DNA from: Bathynomus jamesi
Taxonomy: Eukaryota; Arthropoda; Malacostraca; Isopoda; Cirolanidae
Assembly (NCBI GenBank): GCA_023014485.1
Contig: JAJOZX010005622.1
Location: 257,161 to 321,160 of the forward strand
Length of the DNA: 64,000 bases
Direction: 5' to 3'
Of this stretch, positions 11,531-21,410 are shown piece by piece. Made by a program: the position numbers and the translations under genes. Position 1 is the first letter of the stretch, and each line of letters starts with the position of its first letter. The notes below the pieces were generated by a model. That model saw nothing but the letters and a program-made list of their open reading frames with translations. It was not told where the DNA came from and ran no database searches.

Positions 11531-12433
11531 TTAATTTCGGAATTTTGGTCTGAGGCTCAGAGACGTTTTCTTTAAGGAGTATCCATGCCCACGAAAACCA
11601 TGCCAACTGATGCCTTCACCGAAGGAAGTGTGGTTTCCTTCGTACTGATACCCATTTAAGTTGGAAAGGTGGCAAGCTTTGTACCACCATGCACCACGAA
11701 ATTTCTCTGAACAATTTACATCCTTTTCTATGTCGTTTTCTTGATCTTTCGTTGAAAACTGTTGACCATTGTGAACGGAAAGTGAATCTCCGGCATTGCC
11801 TGAATATTCTCCTAAATCCAAAAGGTATTTGGATGTTATGTCTCCAATGTAAAAGTGCTCGTACTTGGCCCAACGCTTTTTTCCCTCGAAGTCTTCAAGG
11901 TCCACCCTCAATTCCATCAGAGTGTCACTGACAAGGGCGTGAATGTTATTCAGGCCGAGCCAAAATTCTCTATTCAGGTTTCCGAAACCAAGTTGGTACT
12001 CCACCCACTTCCGGAAGAAGTTTTCTCTCTCTGGAAGAGCCTCTCGATGTTGAATCACCGTCCATCCACCTCCGTCAGTAGTTTGATCGCACAAAACAGA
12101 AACGGGTCGGTTTTCAATACTGAAAGGGTATACCGTTCGAATCCCGGACTCCTTGTCACCAACGTTAAAAATATCTTCACAATTACGAGGACGTTTGGGA
12201 AATTCAATCAAGTTGACGGTTCGCTTTTCGACTGAATGCAATTGACTTTTCATTCCGAGCAAGAAAGAATTCTTTACGGAGTTCTCACAAAGCGCCAGAG
12301 TTTGAGACACGCAATCGGGAGAAAATCCAGTCTCTTGAAAAAGGTTGTAAAGTGCTGTCATCTTAGAGTCAATACCGTCTCCATAAGCGAATCTGCTTAC
12401 TAAAGCAACCATCATCAATGAGATCAGAGACAT
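11531..12433 (-). CDS. Secreted fibrinogen-related lectin 1 (tachylectin/ficolin-like), intact
   Basis: This is a single-exon, 300-residue frame from the ATG at 12433. Residues 1-18 form a signal peptide ending ...SRFAYG. A short spacer with C41 and C49 follows, then a complete fibrinogen C-terminal domain at about residues 82-300. Visible hallmarks are C85/C115 and C241/C254, the two expected disulfides; the GGGWTVIQ core; EFWLGLNNI; the calcium-loop acidic residues around D230-D234; and the ligand-pocket segment GAWWYKACHLSNLNG. Proteins of this family bind acetylated sugars on microbes in haemolymph. A TATA box and initiator lie just upstream. It is the only undamaged member of four related loci here. 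The function is inferred from the family; ligand and tissue are unknown. Confidence 0.92.
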   Translation of the reverse strand: MSLISLMMVALVSRFAYGDGIDSKMTALYNLFQETGFSPDCVSQTLALCENSVKNSFLLGMKSQLHSVEKRTVNLIEFPKRPRNCEDIFNVGDKESGIRTVYPFSIENRPVSVLCDQTTDGGGWTVIQHREALPERENFFRKWVEYQLGFGNLNREFWLGLNNIHALVSDTLMELRVDLEDFEGKKRWAKYEHFYIGDITSKYLLDLGEYSGNAGDSLSVHNGQQFSTKDQENDIEKDVNCSEKFRGAWWYKACHLSNLNGYQYEGNHTSFGEGISWHGFRGHGYSLKKTSLSLRPKFRN

Positions 12434-12485
12434 TGTTTCAACCGTCTTTCCTCTTCTTGCTTAATTCGTTCGGTAAAGGGCTTCT

Positions 12486-12519
12486 AATGACTCGTTTTTA
12501 AAAATCGTCTCATTTTATA
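12486..12519 (-). promoter_or_regulatory. TATA box and initiator of lectin gene 1
   Basis: On the minus strand TATAAAA occupies 12519-12513, and a TCATT initiator has its A at 12488, 31 bases downstream of the TATA start. This is the canonical arthropod core-promoter spacing. The start codon follows about 55 bases later. Confidence 0.8.
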
Positions 12520-12540
12520 CACTTTTCTCTGCAGTATCAT

Positions 12541-12660
12541 TCGTTCGTATCTCTCGAAACATCCGGAACTTTGTGGGCGTACCACAGTCTAGATTATTTT
12601 TCTTTCCTATTCACTACATTTTTGAAATACTAAAGTGGGCGTCTCAAATGAGATTACTCA
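12541..12660 (-). promoter_or_regulatory. Conserved upstream modules of lectin gene 1
   Basis: Minus-strand blocks GGTACGCCC and CCGGATGTTTCGAGAGAT at 12541-12582, and GAGACGCCCACTTTAG followed by TTTCAAAAATG at about 12618-12655, recur in the same order upstream of the other three lectin loci. Conservation in otherwise unlike flanks suggests shared transcription-factor sites. Confidence 0.6.
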
Positions 12661-12766
12661 AAGCGAATGCATTTTCATTTTAGGCTTTGCTTTTCCTCGT
12701 ATTCCCTCGCAGTTCATTTTTTAAGGTATTTTTACCGCTGGGGCACCTAATCGTGTAATAAAAGGG

Positions 12767-12812
12767 CACATGATAAATGCAAAAAGGGCACATGATAAAT
12801 GCAAAAAGGGCA
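12767..12812. repeat. 22-bp tandem repeat
   Basis: The unit gggcacatgataaatgcaaaa is repeated twice, with a third partial unit, just beyond the LINE 3' end. Confidence 0.85.
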
Positions 12813-12892
12813 CAACAGAAGAAAAATGTAGAATAATCTCATTCGTGCCTTATATGTCAGTAAAGAAAAGAGACCCAAACAAGAAATTGAGA

Positions 12893-13261
12893 GAGAGAGA
12901 GTTACAAGGAGTTACAAGGAAAAGAAGTACCTCAAAAGGCCTTGCGGCCCATACCGAGGAGGTACCAATGACAACGGGTGCCACGTAAAATTTTCTACAC
13001 ACTCAAATAGTGTGCAAGATTTGGTCTAACCTTTTCTTGAAATGATCCACAGAGGAACTGTTCACAACTTCTGAAGATAAACTGTTCCATGTTTCACAGA
13101 TCTTATACGTAAAATAATTCCCACACACATTAGTCCTAAACCGTTTCAAATCCAACTTCCAACCAGTGTTGCGAGTTGGGTTATCATTTAAACTAGACAT
13201 GCTTCTAAAATCGACGTCGTTGAACCGCGTAAGAGCTTGAAAACCTCGATGAGTTGACCGC
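12893..13261 (-). pseudogene. CR1-like LINE ORF2 C-terminus and 3' end (split by Polinton)
   Basis: Minus-strand translation shows the typical LINE tail: N-x-R-N-T-G-W-K-L, N-Y-F-T-Y-K-I-C-E-T-W-N-S-L, V-N-S-S-S-V-D-H-F-K-K-R-L-D, stopping at 13003, followed by a 3' untranslated part that ends near 12893 in a tandem gttacaagga motif. The frame is interrupted at 13261 by the Polinton. It continues in register on the far side at 31438, where one copy of the GACCGC duplication remains. Confidence 0.85.
13256..13261. repeat. Target-site duplication (left) of Polinton
   Basis: GACCGC lies immediately before the first base of the element and is identical to 31438-31443. Six-base duplications are the rule for Polintons, whose integrase is of the retroviral type. 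Confidence 0.95.
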
Positions 13262-13530
13262 AGTAGTATAGCCGCAAAAGGGGAGAGTGCAGGAATGTTG
13301 CAGGTTATTATGTAATGTTGCAAAGGGGGTGGGGGTTGTTGCAAAGGGGGGTTATTGCAAAGGGGGGTTGTTGCAAAGGGGGGTGGGGGGAAACTTGGGG
13401 GCGGCGTTATCCCCCAAGAGAAAGGAGGAGGAGGAGAGAAAGGAGGAGAGGTGTTCACCTGGCAGGAGGTGCACGTTAAGACTTCCAGCCGGTCTGGCGT
13501 TGTTTTATAGGCTCCTAATCAGCCAGTTGG
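13262..13530 (+). repeat. Left terminal inverted repeat of Polinton
   Basis: About 270 bp are matched inverted at 31100-31437. Order of blocks: the terminal AGTAGTATAG; a gagagtgcaggaatgttgc block; a G-rich array of ttgttgcaaagggg units; ggcggcgttatccccc; a GGAGGA-rich purine run; ggtgttcacctggcagga; and ttataggctcctaatcagcc. The two repeats differ in the number of G-rich units, so they differ in length. Confidence 0.92.
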
Positions 13531-14075
13531 CGTAAATGGCCTGAGTTGCCAGATAGCGCCATGTATTCCATTGTATACATTATTATCCTAATCAGCCAGT
13601 TGGCTGGTTGTCAGATACCTCTTTTTAGCAGTATTATTGTATACATTATTATATACGCCTAATCAGCCGAGTTGGCGTTGTTTTATAGGCTCCTAATCAG
13701 CCAGTTGGCGTAAATGGCTTGAGTTGCCAGATACCATTGTATACACTATTATAGACTCCTAATCAGCCAGTTGGCTGTAAATGGTTGTCAGATACCTCTT
13801 TTTAGCAGTATTATTGCATACATTATTATTATTATATACGCCTAATCAGCCAGTTGGCTGAGTTGCCAGATAGCGCCATGTATTCCATTGTATACACTAT
13901 TATAGACTCCTAATCAGCCAGTTGGCTGTAAATGGTTGTCAGATACCTCTTTTTAGCAGTATTATTGCATACATTATTATTATTATATACGCCTAATCAG
14001 CCAGTTGGCTGAGTTGCCAGATAGCGCCATGTATTCCATTGTATACACTATTATAGACTCCTAATCAGCCAGTTG
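13503..14075 (+). repeat. Subterminal tandem repeats of Polinton (151-bp higher-order unit)
   Basis: The word cctaatcagccagttggc recurs many times. A higher-order unit of 151 bp repeats exactly from 13841 to 13992. Each unit contains two diverged half-units ending in tatacactattatagact and tttttagcagtattatt. No coding is seen. Confidence 0.85.
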
Positions 14076-14159
14076 GCTTAGAAGGCTTAAATATTGCCAG
14101 ATACCTGTTGTATACAGAATACCGGTAGTAGAAGGCATAACAATAAACAACATTGCATC

Positions 14160-14398
14160 ATTCTTTTTATTATAAATATATAGAAAATAAAATATACATT
14201 TGAGGAATATGTACATAACAGAAATATATACACATAATTATATATAAAATAAAATATACATTTCATATACACTTCAATATGTACATAACAGTACAGGAGA
14301 AATATACACACACACACACAATTATGGTGTTATATAAAATAAAATATACATTTCATATACACTTCAATATGTACATAACAGTACAGGAGAAATATCAA

Positions 14399-14437
<39 letters not shown>

Positions 14438-14488
14438 ACAAATCAATAGAAATATGCGTATAATCGTCAAGCAAAATATATATATACA
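14160..14488. repeat. 90-bp AT-rich tandem repeat and (TA)n run
   Basis: Blocks containing tataaaataaaatatacatt start at about 14241 and 14331, 90 bases apart, each followed by gtacataacagtacagg. A (TA)n run lies at 14404-14433. This is noncoding spacer before the leftward gene cluster's last stop codon. Confidence 0.75.
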
Positions 14489-14490
14489 AT

Positions 14491-14838
14491 TCACTTTTTT
14501 TTCAAAATACTAAAATCGGTCTTAATCGAGTTTACAATTACATCATTATTGCTCTGCATTACGCAGTCTATGCGGCTTAATAATATTTCACCGCTTAAAG
14601 TATAGGGAAACCTGTATTCGATATGAATGGCTTTCATATCGTTCAGTACTATTTTTGTCCCCACTTTACAACCGGTTGGCAAGTCATCTTTAAATACGTC
14701 TAGAATACAATCAAAAGCACGCACAAAGAGTTCATCGTTAGCTACATTATTAAACACAAGTTTATAAGAATGCTTTTCCAATCGAGGGTTTATTTCTACC
14801 GACTCGAGCTTTTCAATCGTGAACTCTTCACTCAACAT
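14491..14838 (-). CDS. Polinton leftward gene; resembles PolB N-terminal domain
   Basis: A 115-residue frame from the ATG at 14838, overlapping the upstream gene by 11 bases. A segment A-F-D-C-I-L-D followed by V-G-T-K-I-V-L, a Y-R-F-P-Y block and L-L-S-R-I-D-C-V-M-Q-S-N ends in a basic KKK tail. That order resembles the N-terminal region of Polinton polymerases, where a Phe-rich 'pfr' block is followed by an I-L-x-R-I-x-x-V-x-Q-S motif; a weaker version lies in this element's own polymerase at about 20050-20340. It could be a stand-alone paralogue of that domain. The function is unknown. Confidence 0.65.
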   Translation of the reverse strand: MLSEEFTIEKLESVEINPRLEKHSYKLVFNNVANDELFVRAFDCILDVFKDDLPTGCKVGTKIVLNDMKAIHIEYRFPYTLSGEILLSRIDCVMQSNNDVIVNSIKTDFSILKKK

Positions 14839-15097
14839 AGCGGCAATTGAAATAATCTTCTAAATCGTTACGGCAACTGCGCGTTATATAAAGAAATAGT
14901 TCTTCAGGGTGAACGGTGTAGGTGAGCTCAGCCTTGTACCGATCAATTGCTTTGTACCAAAGTTCATGGTATTTCAAAGAGTCTAAACTTTTTAAATAAA
15001 CATCCAGCACTAGACCATTCTCACCAGTCCTACACTCGGTAAACCCATCGAGCAGAGCAGTGTATGCGTATTCAAGAACTGTATCAAAATAAAGCAT
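14828..15097 (-). CDS. Polinton hypothetical protein, 89 aa
   Basis: The frame starts at the ATG at 15097 with MLYFDTVLEYAY and runs to 14828, where it overlaps the next leftward gene's start, a compact arrangement typical of viral genes. It is acidic, with no signal peptide, membrane segment or known motif. It is intact. I do not recognise the family. Confidence 0.55.
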   Translation of the reverse strand: MLYFDTVLEYAYTALLDGFTECRTGENGLVLDVYLKSLDSLKYHELWYKAIDRYKAELTYTVHPEELFLYITRSCRNDLEDYFNCRYVE

Positions 15098-15114
15098 ATC
15101 CGTAACACGCGCGT

Positions 15115-15576
15115 CTAAATAGGTTTCAGTTTACGGAATCCGACGATTTCAAACATTCTGTCGAGGATGAAACGGTTTCGCGTAGGAATAAGAGCGTTAT
15201 TATCAGAAGCATTCTTCCACATCAGCCTTATATCAATGCACGGCCGATCGTTATTTATACACAACGTACATACAATGGCGTATGAGGGCGCGTCACTAAT
15301 CTGCTCTCTTCTTGTACCTACGTTAGCAGGTATTTTATAACGATCTTCACACCACTTATCAACTATCACGAAGAATATATTCATCTCCTCGATACTTAAA
15401 TAAACCCGTTTGTTTGTCGGTCTACATTCCGTTTCCAGTACATAGCTAATGGTACCGGAATTACGCCTGAACACGCGCAACGATTTCGTCACGGACACAT
15501 CGTACGAGGCGTTGAGAATGCTGCTCAAAGGAAGTTCCAGCGTATTCGAGGAGCGCACGTCTACTCGGCTCAAGCT
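15115..15576 (-). CDS. Polinton hypothetical protein, about 150 aa, no ATG start
   Basis: An open frame of about 152 codons ending at 15115, basic and without recognised motifs. No ATG lies near its 5' end; the frame opens after a TAG, and tatctcag at about 15577-15584 (minus strand) could be a weak 3' splice site. It may therefore be a downstream exon of a spliced leftward transcript rather than a separately started gene. Confidence 0.5.
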   Translation of the reverse strand, partial: SLSRVDVRSSNTLELPLSSILNASYDVSVTKSLRVFRRNSGTISYVLETECRPTNKRVYLSIEEMNIFFVIVDKWCEDRYKIPANVGTRREQISDAPSYAIVCTLCINNDRPCIDIRLMWKNASDNNALIPTRNRFILDRMFEIVGFRKLKPI

Positions 15577-15732
15577 CTGAGATAACTATGAGCCGTGTGA
15601 GGCACAGGCAGGAACGGTTCGACGGGCGGCTGACTCGATGATACGTGAATGGGCATGTTCGTACGACTCGAATTGTTGCACATATTTGTTTTTCCGTTTC
15701 GTCACTACCAGCCTACGCACTTTGGATAAGAA

Positions 15733-16326
15733 CTAGGCGCTAATCATCTCCACACTCCGGCGCACTATTTGAGAGGAACATATGCTCAATTTTTCCTTTC
15801 TACCCATCAAACGATGCTCGTCTCTAAAATCTGTTAAAAACTCACGCATGGCACTAGCCACAACCTCACTATGAACCTCATCATGATATACGTTAATATA
15901 GTGATAAAAACACCTAAGATTGTCCATGATCACGAGATTCACATTTCAGACGTAGGGTATGAGTAATCGACATGGTGTAGCATGACGTAATACCGCTTGT
16001 CACACACCCATCCACAAGGCTCATTATCCATACCTGCTGCTTCTCTTCTGCACGCGTTGTTTCTTTTACTTCACGGTGTATGTGAGACTTTATAAAGTTT
16101 AGCCCTGCAGCATACTTCAGCACATCGTCTGTGCAACGAAAGCCTTCAACAGTCTCACCAGAACATCCGTAGAGTATTTGTACATCTTGGAACTTCGCAC
16201 AATCCAATGTGGTTTTAAAAGAGGCATAGGAGGGGGAATAGGAAGTTTTTCGGTATCCACCACATCCTCACACTTTACTGAATACCATTTCATAAACGTT
16301 GTGCAAGCGATATTAAAGGTAGCCAT
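15733..16326 (-). pseudogene. Polinton hypothetical gene, frameshifted
   Basis: The frame from the ATG at 16326 (MATFNIACTTF) is open for about 70 codons. It continues in a second frame at 16207-15914 and a third from 15942 to the stop at 15733; neither continuation has its own ATG, and the codon pattern carries on across the overlaps. The simplest reading is one protein of about 190 residues broken by two indels. No domain is recognised. It lies in the leftward cluster downstream of the polymerase. Confidence 0.5.
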
Positions 16327-16448
16327 TTCAATATACGTCTGATCTGAGTACACGTCTGATCTCTCGGGCTTACTGCGGTCGACTGACCACGCAGGGACTC
16401 CCAGATAGTAGCATGACTCACGCAGTGGGCGGAGCTTAGAACTTTCAC

Positions 16449-16449
<1 letters not shown>

Positions 16450-16490
<41 letters not shown>
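16450..16490. repeat. (AC)n microsatellite
   Basis: About 40 bases of AC repeat between the polymerase stop and the next leftward gene; open frames across it are spurious. Confidence 0.95.
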
Positions 16491-16491
<1 letters not shown>

Positions 16492-16624
16492 GGAGAAAGT
16501 GAAACGCTATTTGATTATTGAGATATTCATATATTTACAAATACGATTCGAGATATTCAAGTTATATATACATATATATTTACAAATAGATACGATTATA
16601 TACAAGACGTGTGAGGTAGAAGCA

Positions 16625-19600
16625 TCATTGGTATCCAAAGGGTACGGTATCATAGGTGCCAGGTAACTGGTAACGTTTCCTATAGGTGTTACGGCACACC
16701 ATCGTACCCCTAAGTTCCTTCACGCCTCCCAGCTTCTGCGCCCGAAAATTGTGGGTGCCTACAATTAGTTGGTGAGGTTCCAAACATACTAGATCCTTCA
16801 ACGACTCAAAGTTAACAACCTCCCGATTCGGGTTGAGCGTAATACCCTTTGCCTTCACGATATATTTCATTTCATCCCCTACCCTGACCCGTACCCCATA
16901 AGTCTTAGGTCCTGTTGAGATAAAAGAGTCGGCGTATGCGTCGTCCCCATACTCATCCTTGATCTCATCAGTGAGCTCGCCGAGGAACTCCCCAATAGCG
17001 GGCATGTAATCACCCTCCCTCTCTGTGAATATCACGCTATCTGTATCGGCATACAATACTCTCCGCCCAAGAGAATGCAATAGACCCCAAAGTTTATACG
17101 GGCGTAGGCTGTTGTGAAGCTCGCCACAGGTATGTTTGTAACCCTTGAGGTATCTGTGGCAAATTCAGTGCTGTTGTACTTTATTACGTAAGTATTACCT
17201 ACATTCACGATCTCCATGACCTCTTTATCGGGGGCATTGGCATAATCCCAGACATCGCTATAACTTTGTGCCAAATGAATGTTCCCTCTGCCGGTATTCT
17301 GCGCAAATTTTCCCCATAGACTGTTTAGACACAATTTTGCACTAAAGCGCTTGCCAGGATTCTTTACAATTTGGACACGATCAAGTTGTATACCTTCGCG
17401 GTCGCGGTAACGTTGAATATAGGCAGACTTTCATCTTCGGTATCAACTCCTCGCGGATACCCTGATGCTTCAACCTTATCCTTCAAAAAGGCGTTTATAT
17501 ATGGTGTGAAAAGGTTGGGGAGCTTCTGAAACCTCCACACCTCGTGTATCTTCAGTATTCTATAACCATGGCGTACGGCTAGGGCCAGCTCAGGACTTGT
17601 ATATACGCCTCTGATCTTACGCTGGTGGGGTATATGGTTACATTCGCCGTTATCCTCTTCCGCGCACTTCACGCACAGGGGAAACATGAGCTTGTCGTCG
17701 ATAACGACAGGTAAGATCGGCATCCATAAATTGCGTGGGGGGAGTACGTCTACGAAAGAGAGCCCAAAGTAATGATCATTCAAATTTTTTGAAAATTCAT
17801 TGATGGAGGGTATGCTAGGCCCCACCAGTTTCTCAGGAGCGCCCACGGGGTACGGATGCTCTTCATCACGTATGGGTATAAAGAACAGAAATCGTAGTAA
17901 TGGAGCTTCACGCCCTCCGTAGGTGGGAAGTATAGTCTGAAAGGATTTGTACGTCCTCCAAACAAGCTATCACCACATTTGAGAGGATCCAGCACCATTG
18001 AACGCTTGATCGTTTTTATTTCCTCACGGTATACATCGTCTGTCTCCATCCGTGCATCATATTCATGCTCCCACAAGACTTTGTGAGTGAACTGTGATCC
18101 TATAAGTTGATCGCGGGTGCGGGTCGATGCAAGACAGTCGGCAGGAGACCTACCGTTGATATCTCCGGTGACTCCGCACTCAGGACGGGGGCATCCATGC
18201 CACCAGAACCGTTAAAGGAGTACACAGTCTTCACACCAGTGACACGGTTTTCACTTAACCCATCAACCCCAAAAACACGTCCATTAATCTTAATGGGTAC
18301 TTCACCCGTGTTGCGGGCGTGCTTTATGTATACACCTGTTTGTTGCTGCAGGTGTATGAGCCAGTAAATAGCCTTGGTCCGTAACTGCGGGGGTTGTTCG
18401 GTGAATAATGGCTAAGGTGTCTTTAGGCATGAAGTTATTCTTGAACACCGTAAAAACATAATGATGCGATGGTGGTTGCGACTTGCAGTGGATCGCATTT
18501 GAAACGGGCTATGTACATACTTCTAAAGGCCTGGAAACATACTCTAAGCACGCGCACATCATTCACGCAATAACGCTCACATTCATCAGCTATTTTATAA
18601 GGGTTACTTTCATTAAAACTGTCGTAGTATCGATCAAAGTCTTCACGTTCATCCATGCAGTCAAAATAATGTTTGGGGGGTGGTGGGCCTACGTAGTTTA
18701 AAGTCTCGCTGGTGAGGAAAGGTATGGGAAGTATCCTTTGGAAACTTCAGTGCTACTCCCATCACCTTGGGTAAGCTTTGCTAATTTACAAGGTGTGAAT
18801 AATAAGTATCTTTAAATTGTACATTGCCTCTTATCTGCATCTGTATTAATTTGTTGCCTCTTTCATGGATCACCTGTAAATATCTCAGAGGATTCGTGTT
18901 CAAGCAACTCCTTATAAAGGAACTGCGTGTCAAACTTTGCCCCGTTATGGGCGAGAATATACACAGTCATTTTTTTTAACTTGTCGGCTAACTTGACAAT
19001 ATAGGACACAAATAGTTTCACAGGACTATCGCCGACATTCGTTTTAAAAACGTTTGTCCGTTTACCGCATTTGGGGCACTCGTCACATTCGATACCCATA
19101 CACTCATCACAGATGGTCTGGCTCACAAGTAAATGTGGAATTACCTCTTTGGTTTCAGCGTTCGTATATGTTTCTATATCGTAGTACACAGTTATACAAG
19201 GGTTATTTTAGGCTTAGCATCTTTCATATAACACACATGCTTTACTCCATCCGCCTTATATTCCTCCTGGCATGTAGGACAGTGAATTACGTCGCACTTG
19301 TGCTTAAATTTTCCCCAATAATGATCCATTGTGTGAAACATACCACATTCACAGATTCTCATTTTCCTGCACGTACCAATTGATTTTGGAGATCAAAGCA
19401 GCTATTATTGAAAAATGTGCGTCTACACACATCACAGTCTCTCTCTCAACTACACGGCTTTCACATTTGGTGCTTTTACACTGCTCACATACCATGTGAC
19501 ATCTTTACAATGTCTCACTATATCATCCGCAAAACTCGAGGCACCCCTTACACAAATCATGATGTCTCCCATATTTTCGACTTTTGTCATAACTCGCGTA

Positions 19601-20706
19601 AAGCCCCCTTATATTACGGATGGGGAGATACGTTGTTCCTGACAATCCTAAAATAAGTAGGGGTCTTGTACGATCTCTCACACAGCTTTTAAAAACATAC
19701 ACAGTCCGGCGGCGATCATCCAAACCAAATATAACTATGCGCACATTCATTTCCTGTTCTACCTTTCTCAGCTCTTCAGGACCCATATTACAGTCAAATT
19801 CAAGTTCACAGTCTACAGCTAGTTAACGGGCACGCTCAACGATCGTAGGCAGCCAAATTTTTGAGTCCGTGTATTTTGTACAGTAAACATACGTGCTAAG
19901 AGTACTGCTATAAAGCCGCAACCACGATCGACGTTTATATGCCTTCGGTAAATAGTTGGAGAATTGAAGTTAAGAGTGTACGGTATGGCACTATGACCCG
20001 CAACACGGAATACACGGTCAATATTTACCGTGAAGTTGTCCAATTGAAGGCTATACTTTGGACGGCTTGCATTATACGCCCTAATATATATTCTACATCT
20101 TCAGCAGCCAAACGTCTAAACGGTACTATCACCCAATAATCGTCTACATCACGTCATCTGACCCGAACCCAAAGGGACAGACTCGTCTGACCTCACGCTC
20201 GTCGCGATTCTGAAGAGCAAACTCTATAATATGCTGTACTACCCTGCGTATCCCGCGCTCAATTCCATTGCTATACATGACTCTAGGGTCGACCCTGACT
20301 CTATACCGATTTCTAGTCAAGGCTGGGGTGGGGGCTGCGGATCGCACTAACTCGAACGTAATAACATCCTCAACAGAACGGGGGGCGGAATAGTGGATAT
20401 ATAGGCGCTGCTGATGGGGCCCTGTGCGTAGGAGGGTTGGGGATCTATTATTGTAGACTTAACAGAACGGGGGGCGGAATAAGGGGTATATTAGGTGCTG
20501 CTGCTGGGGAGGTTGTTGCGTAAGAGGTTGAGGGTTGGGGGTCTGCTGCAACAGGTACGTATTTCGGTCGCTTTATACCTGATGTAGGGTTCTATACCTC
20601 CGCTTTGGACGTGCAACTGTATCGCTGGTGAGGGTCAGGGGAGGAGATCACAACTACACTGTCATCGTCATCCGTAATGATAGGATGCTCTACCTCATCG
20701 TCGGTT
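16625..20706 (-). pseudogene. POLB: Polinton protein-primed family B DNA polymerase, frameshifted
   Basis: Leftward pieces in several frames together carry the whole family B set, in order. These are a Pro/Ala-rich N-terminus (20700-20380); an N-terminal domain with the I-L-x-R-I motif (20050-20340); cysteine pairs (19080-19600); ExoI YYDIET (about 19180); ExoII NGAKFD (about 18940); ExoIII YCVND (about 18560); polymerase motif A YDFCSLYP (about 17890); motif B NSLWGKF (about 17310); and motif C YADTDS (about 17040). It ends FGYQ-stop at 16625. Catalytic residues are present in every motif, yet at least five frame breaks separate the pieces. It would replicate the element by protein priming, as in adenovirus. 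There is no initiator ATG in the first exon segment; a clean 3' splice site (tttcttctcccacag) ends at 20707, so the start probably lies in an upstream exon. Confidence 0.93.
20371..20555 (-). repeat. 88-bp direct repeat in PolB N-terminal region
   Basis: The word aacagaacggggggcggaat occurs at about 20371 and again at about 20459, each followed by a gctgctg stretch. On the coding strand this makes repeated Pro/Gln-rich low-complexity sequence at the polymerase N-terminus. Confidence 0.75.
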
Positions 20707-20740
20707 CTGTGGGAGAAGAAATATAAGGATCAGCACTCAA
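20707..20740 (-). promoter_or_regulatory. Predicted 3' splice site of PolB
   Basis: On the minus strand the sequence gctgatccttatatttcttc is followed by tcccacag, giving a branch-point-like CTGAT and a pyrimidine tract ending CAG at 20707. The exon beyond opens a frame rich in Asp (ITDDEV...DDDD) only if the preceding exon supplies two bases. That matches the phase of the donors at 26729, 27016 and 27462. Confidence 0.65.
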
Positions 20741-20779
20741 AATTGTAATATTTTGTAAATGACCCACTTAGGAGTGTGA

Positions 20780-21394
20780 CGTGTTAGAAATGGGACTCTG
20801 TAGAAAAAATTCAGATTCACGAGCCCATCCACATGTATTATATCTGGACCTACAGGATGTGGTAAAACTGTGTTTATGCTTAAAATCATTAAGAAAAGGG
20901 CGAGATGTTCTCGAAATTTGTGCATAAAGTTATATGGTGCTATTCGACGTATCAATCAGTGTTCAACGAGTACCAAGATGATATTTTGTTCCACAAAGGT
21001 GTATATGACGTTAATTCGCTAAAGGGAACTGAACATACAATCATGTAATTGACGATCTCATGTTGGAGATGGATAAAACGTTTGCCGAGACATTTACAGT
21101 ATACTCCACCATCTTAACATAAGCGTGTTCTTCATCAATCAGAATCTATTTTCAAAAATAGATACATGCGCGATGTGTCGTTAAATACGCAATATCTAGT
21201 CTTATTCGCGCAACGTAGAGATGTATCACAAATTGGGGTATTAGCCAATCAAATGTTCCCGAATCAGCGAGGAGTTTTTGGAAGTTTATAAAGAAGCTAC
21301 AAGCACGCGTTACGGATATTTGCTTTGCGACCTTCATCCGCGAAACACGTTTAGAGTGCTTCTGCGAGCGAATATATTTCCAAAACGAGCCTGA
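20780..21394 (+). pseudogene. Polinton packaging ATPase (FtsK/HerA type), frameshifted
   Basis: Plus-strand translation shows a Walker A motif GPTGCGKT at about 20845-20870. A Walker B-like run of hydrophobics ending D-D lies at about 21050, broken by a one-base loss. Then come a sensor-like F-F-I-N-Q-N segment, R-Y-M-R-D, and the C-terminal Y-G-Y-L-L-C-D-L-H-P block, ending at the TGA at 21392. This is the order seen in Polinton genome-packaging ATPases of the A32/FtsK-HerA group. At least three frame breaks are present and no certain start codon was found, so this copy is dead or the assembly has indels. It begins the rightward morphogenesis cluster. Confidence 0.88.
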
Positions 21395-21410
21395 AACGGG
21401 TATATCCAGA

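Noticed and set aside
12767..12812. CRISPR-like repeat
   Set aside because: Two adjacent 22-bp copies without spacers in eukaryotic DNA; a plain tandem repeat.
16117..16488. Frame with an N-terminal Cys-Val repeat
   Set aside because: The first part is the CA microsatellite; the true start is more likely the ATG at 16326.
19408..20139. Plus-strand frames opposite the polymerase
   Set aside because: Shadows of the minus-strand coding pattern; no motifs of their own.
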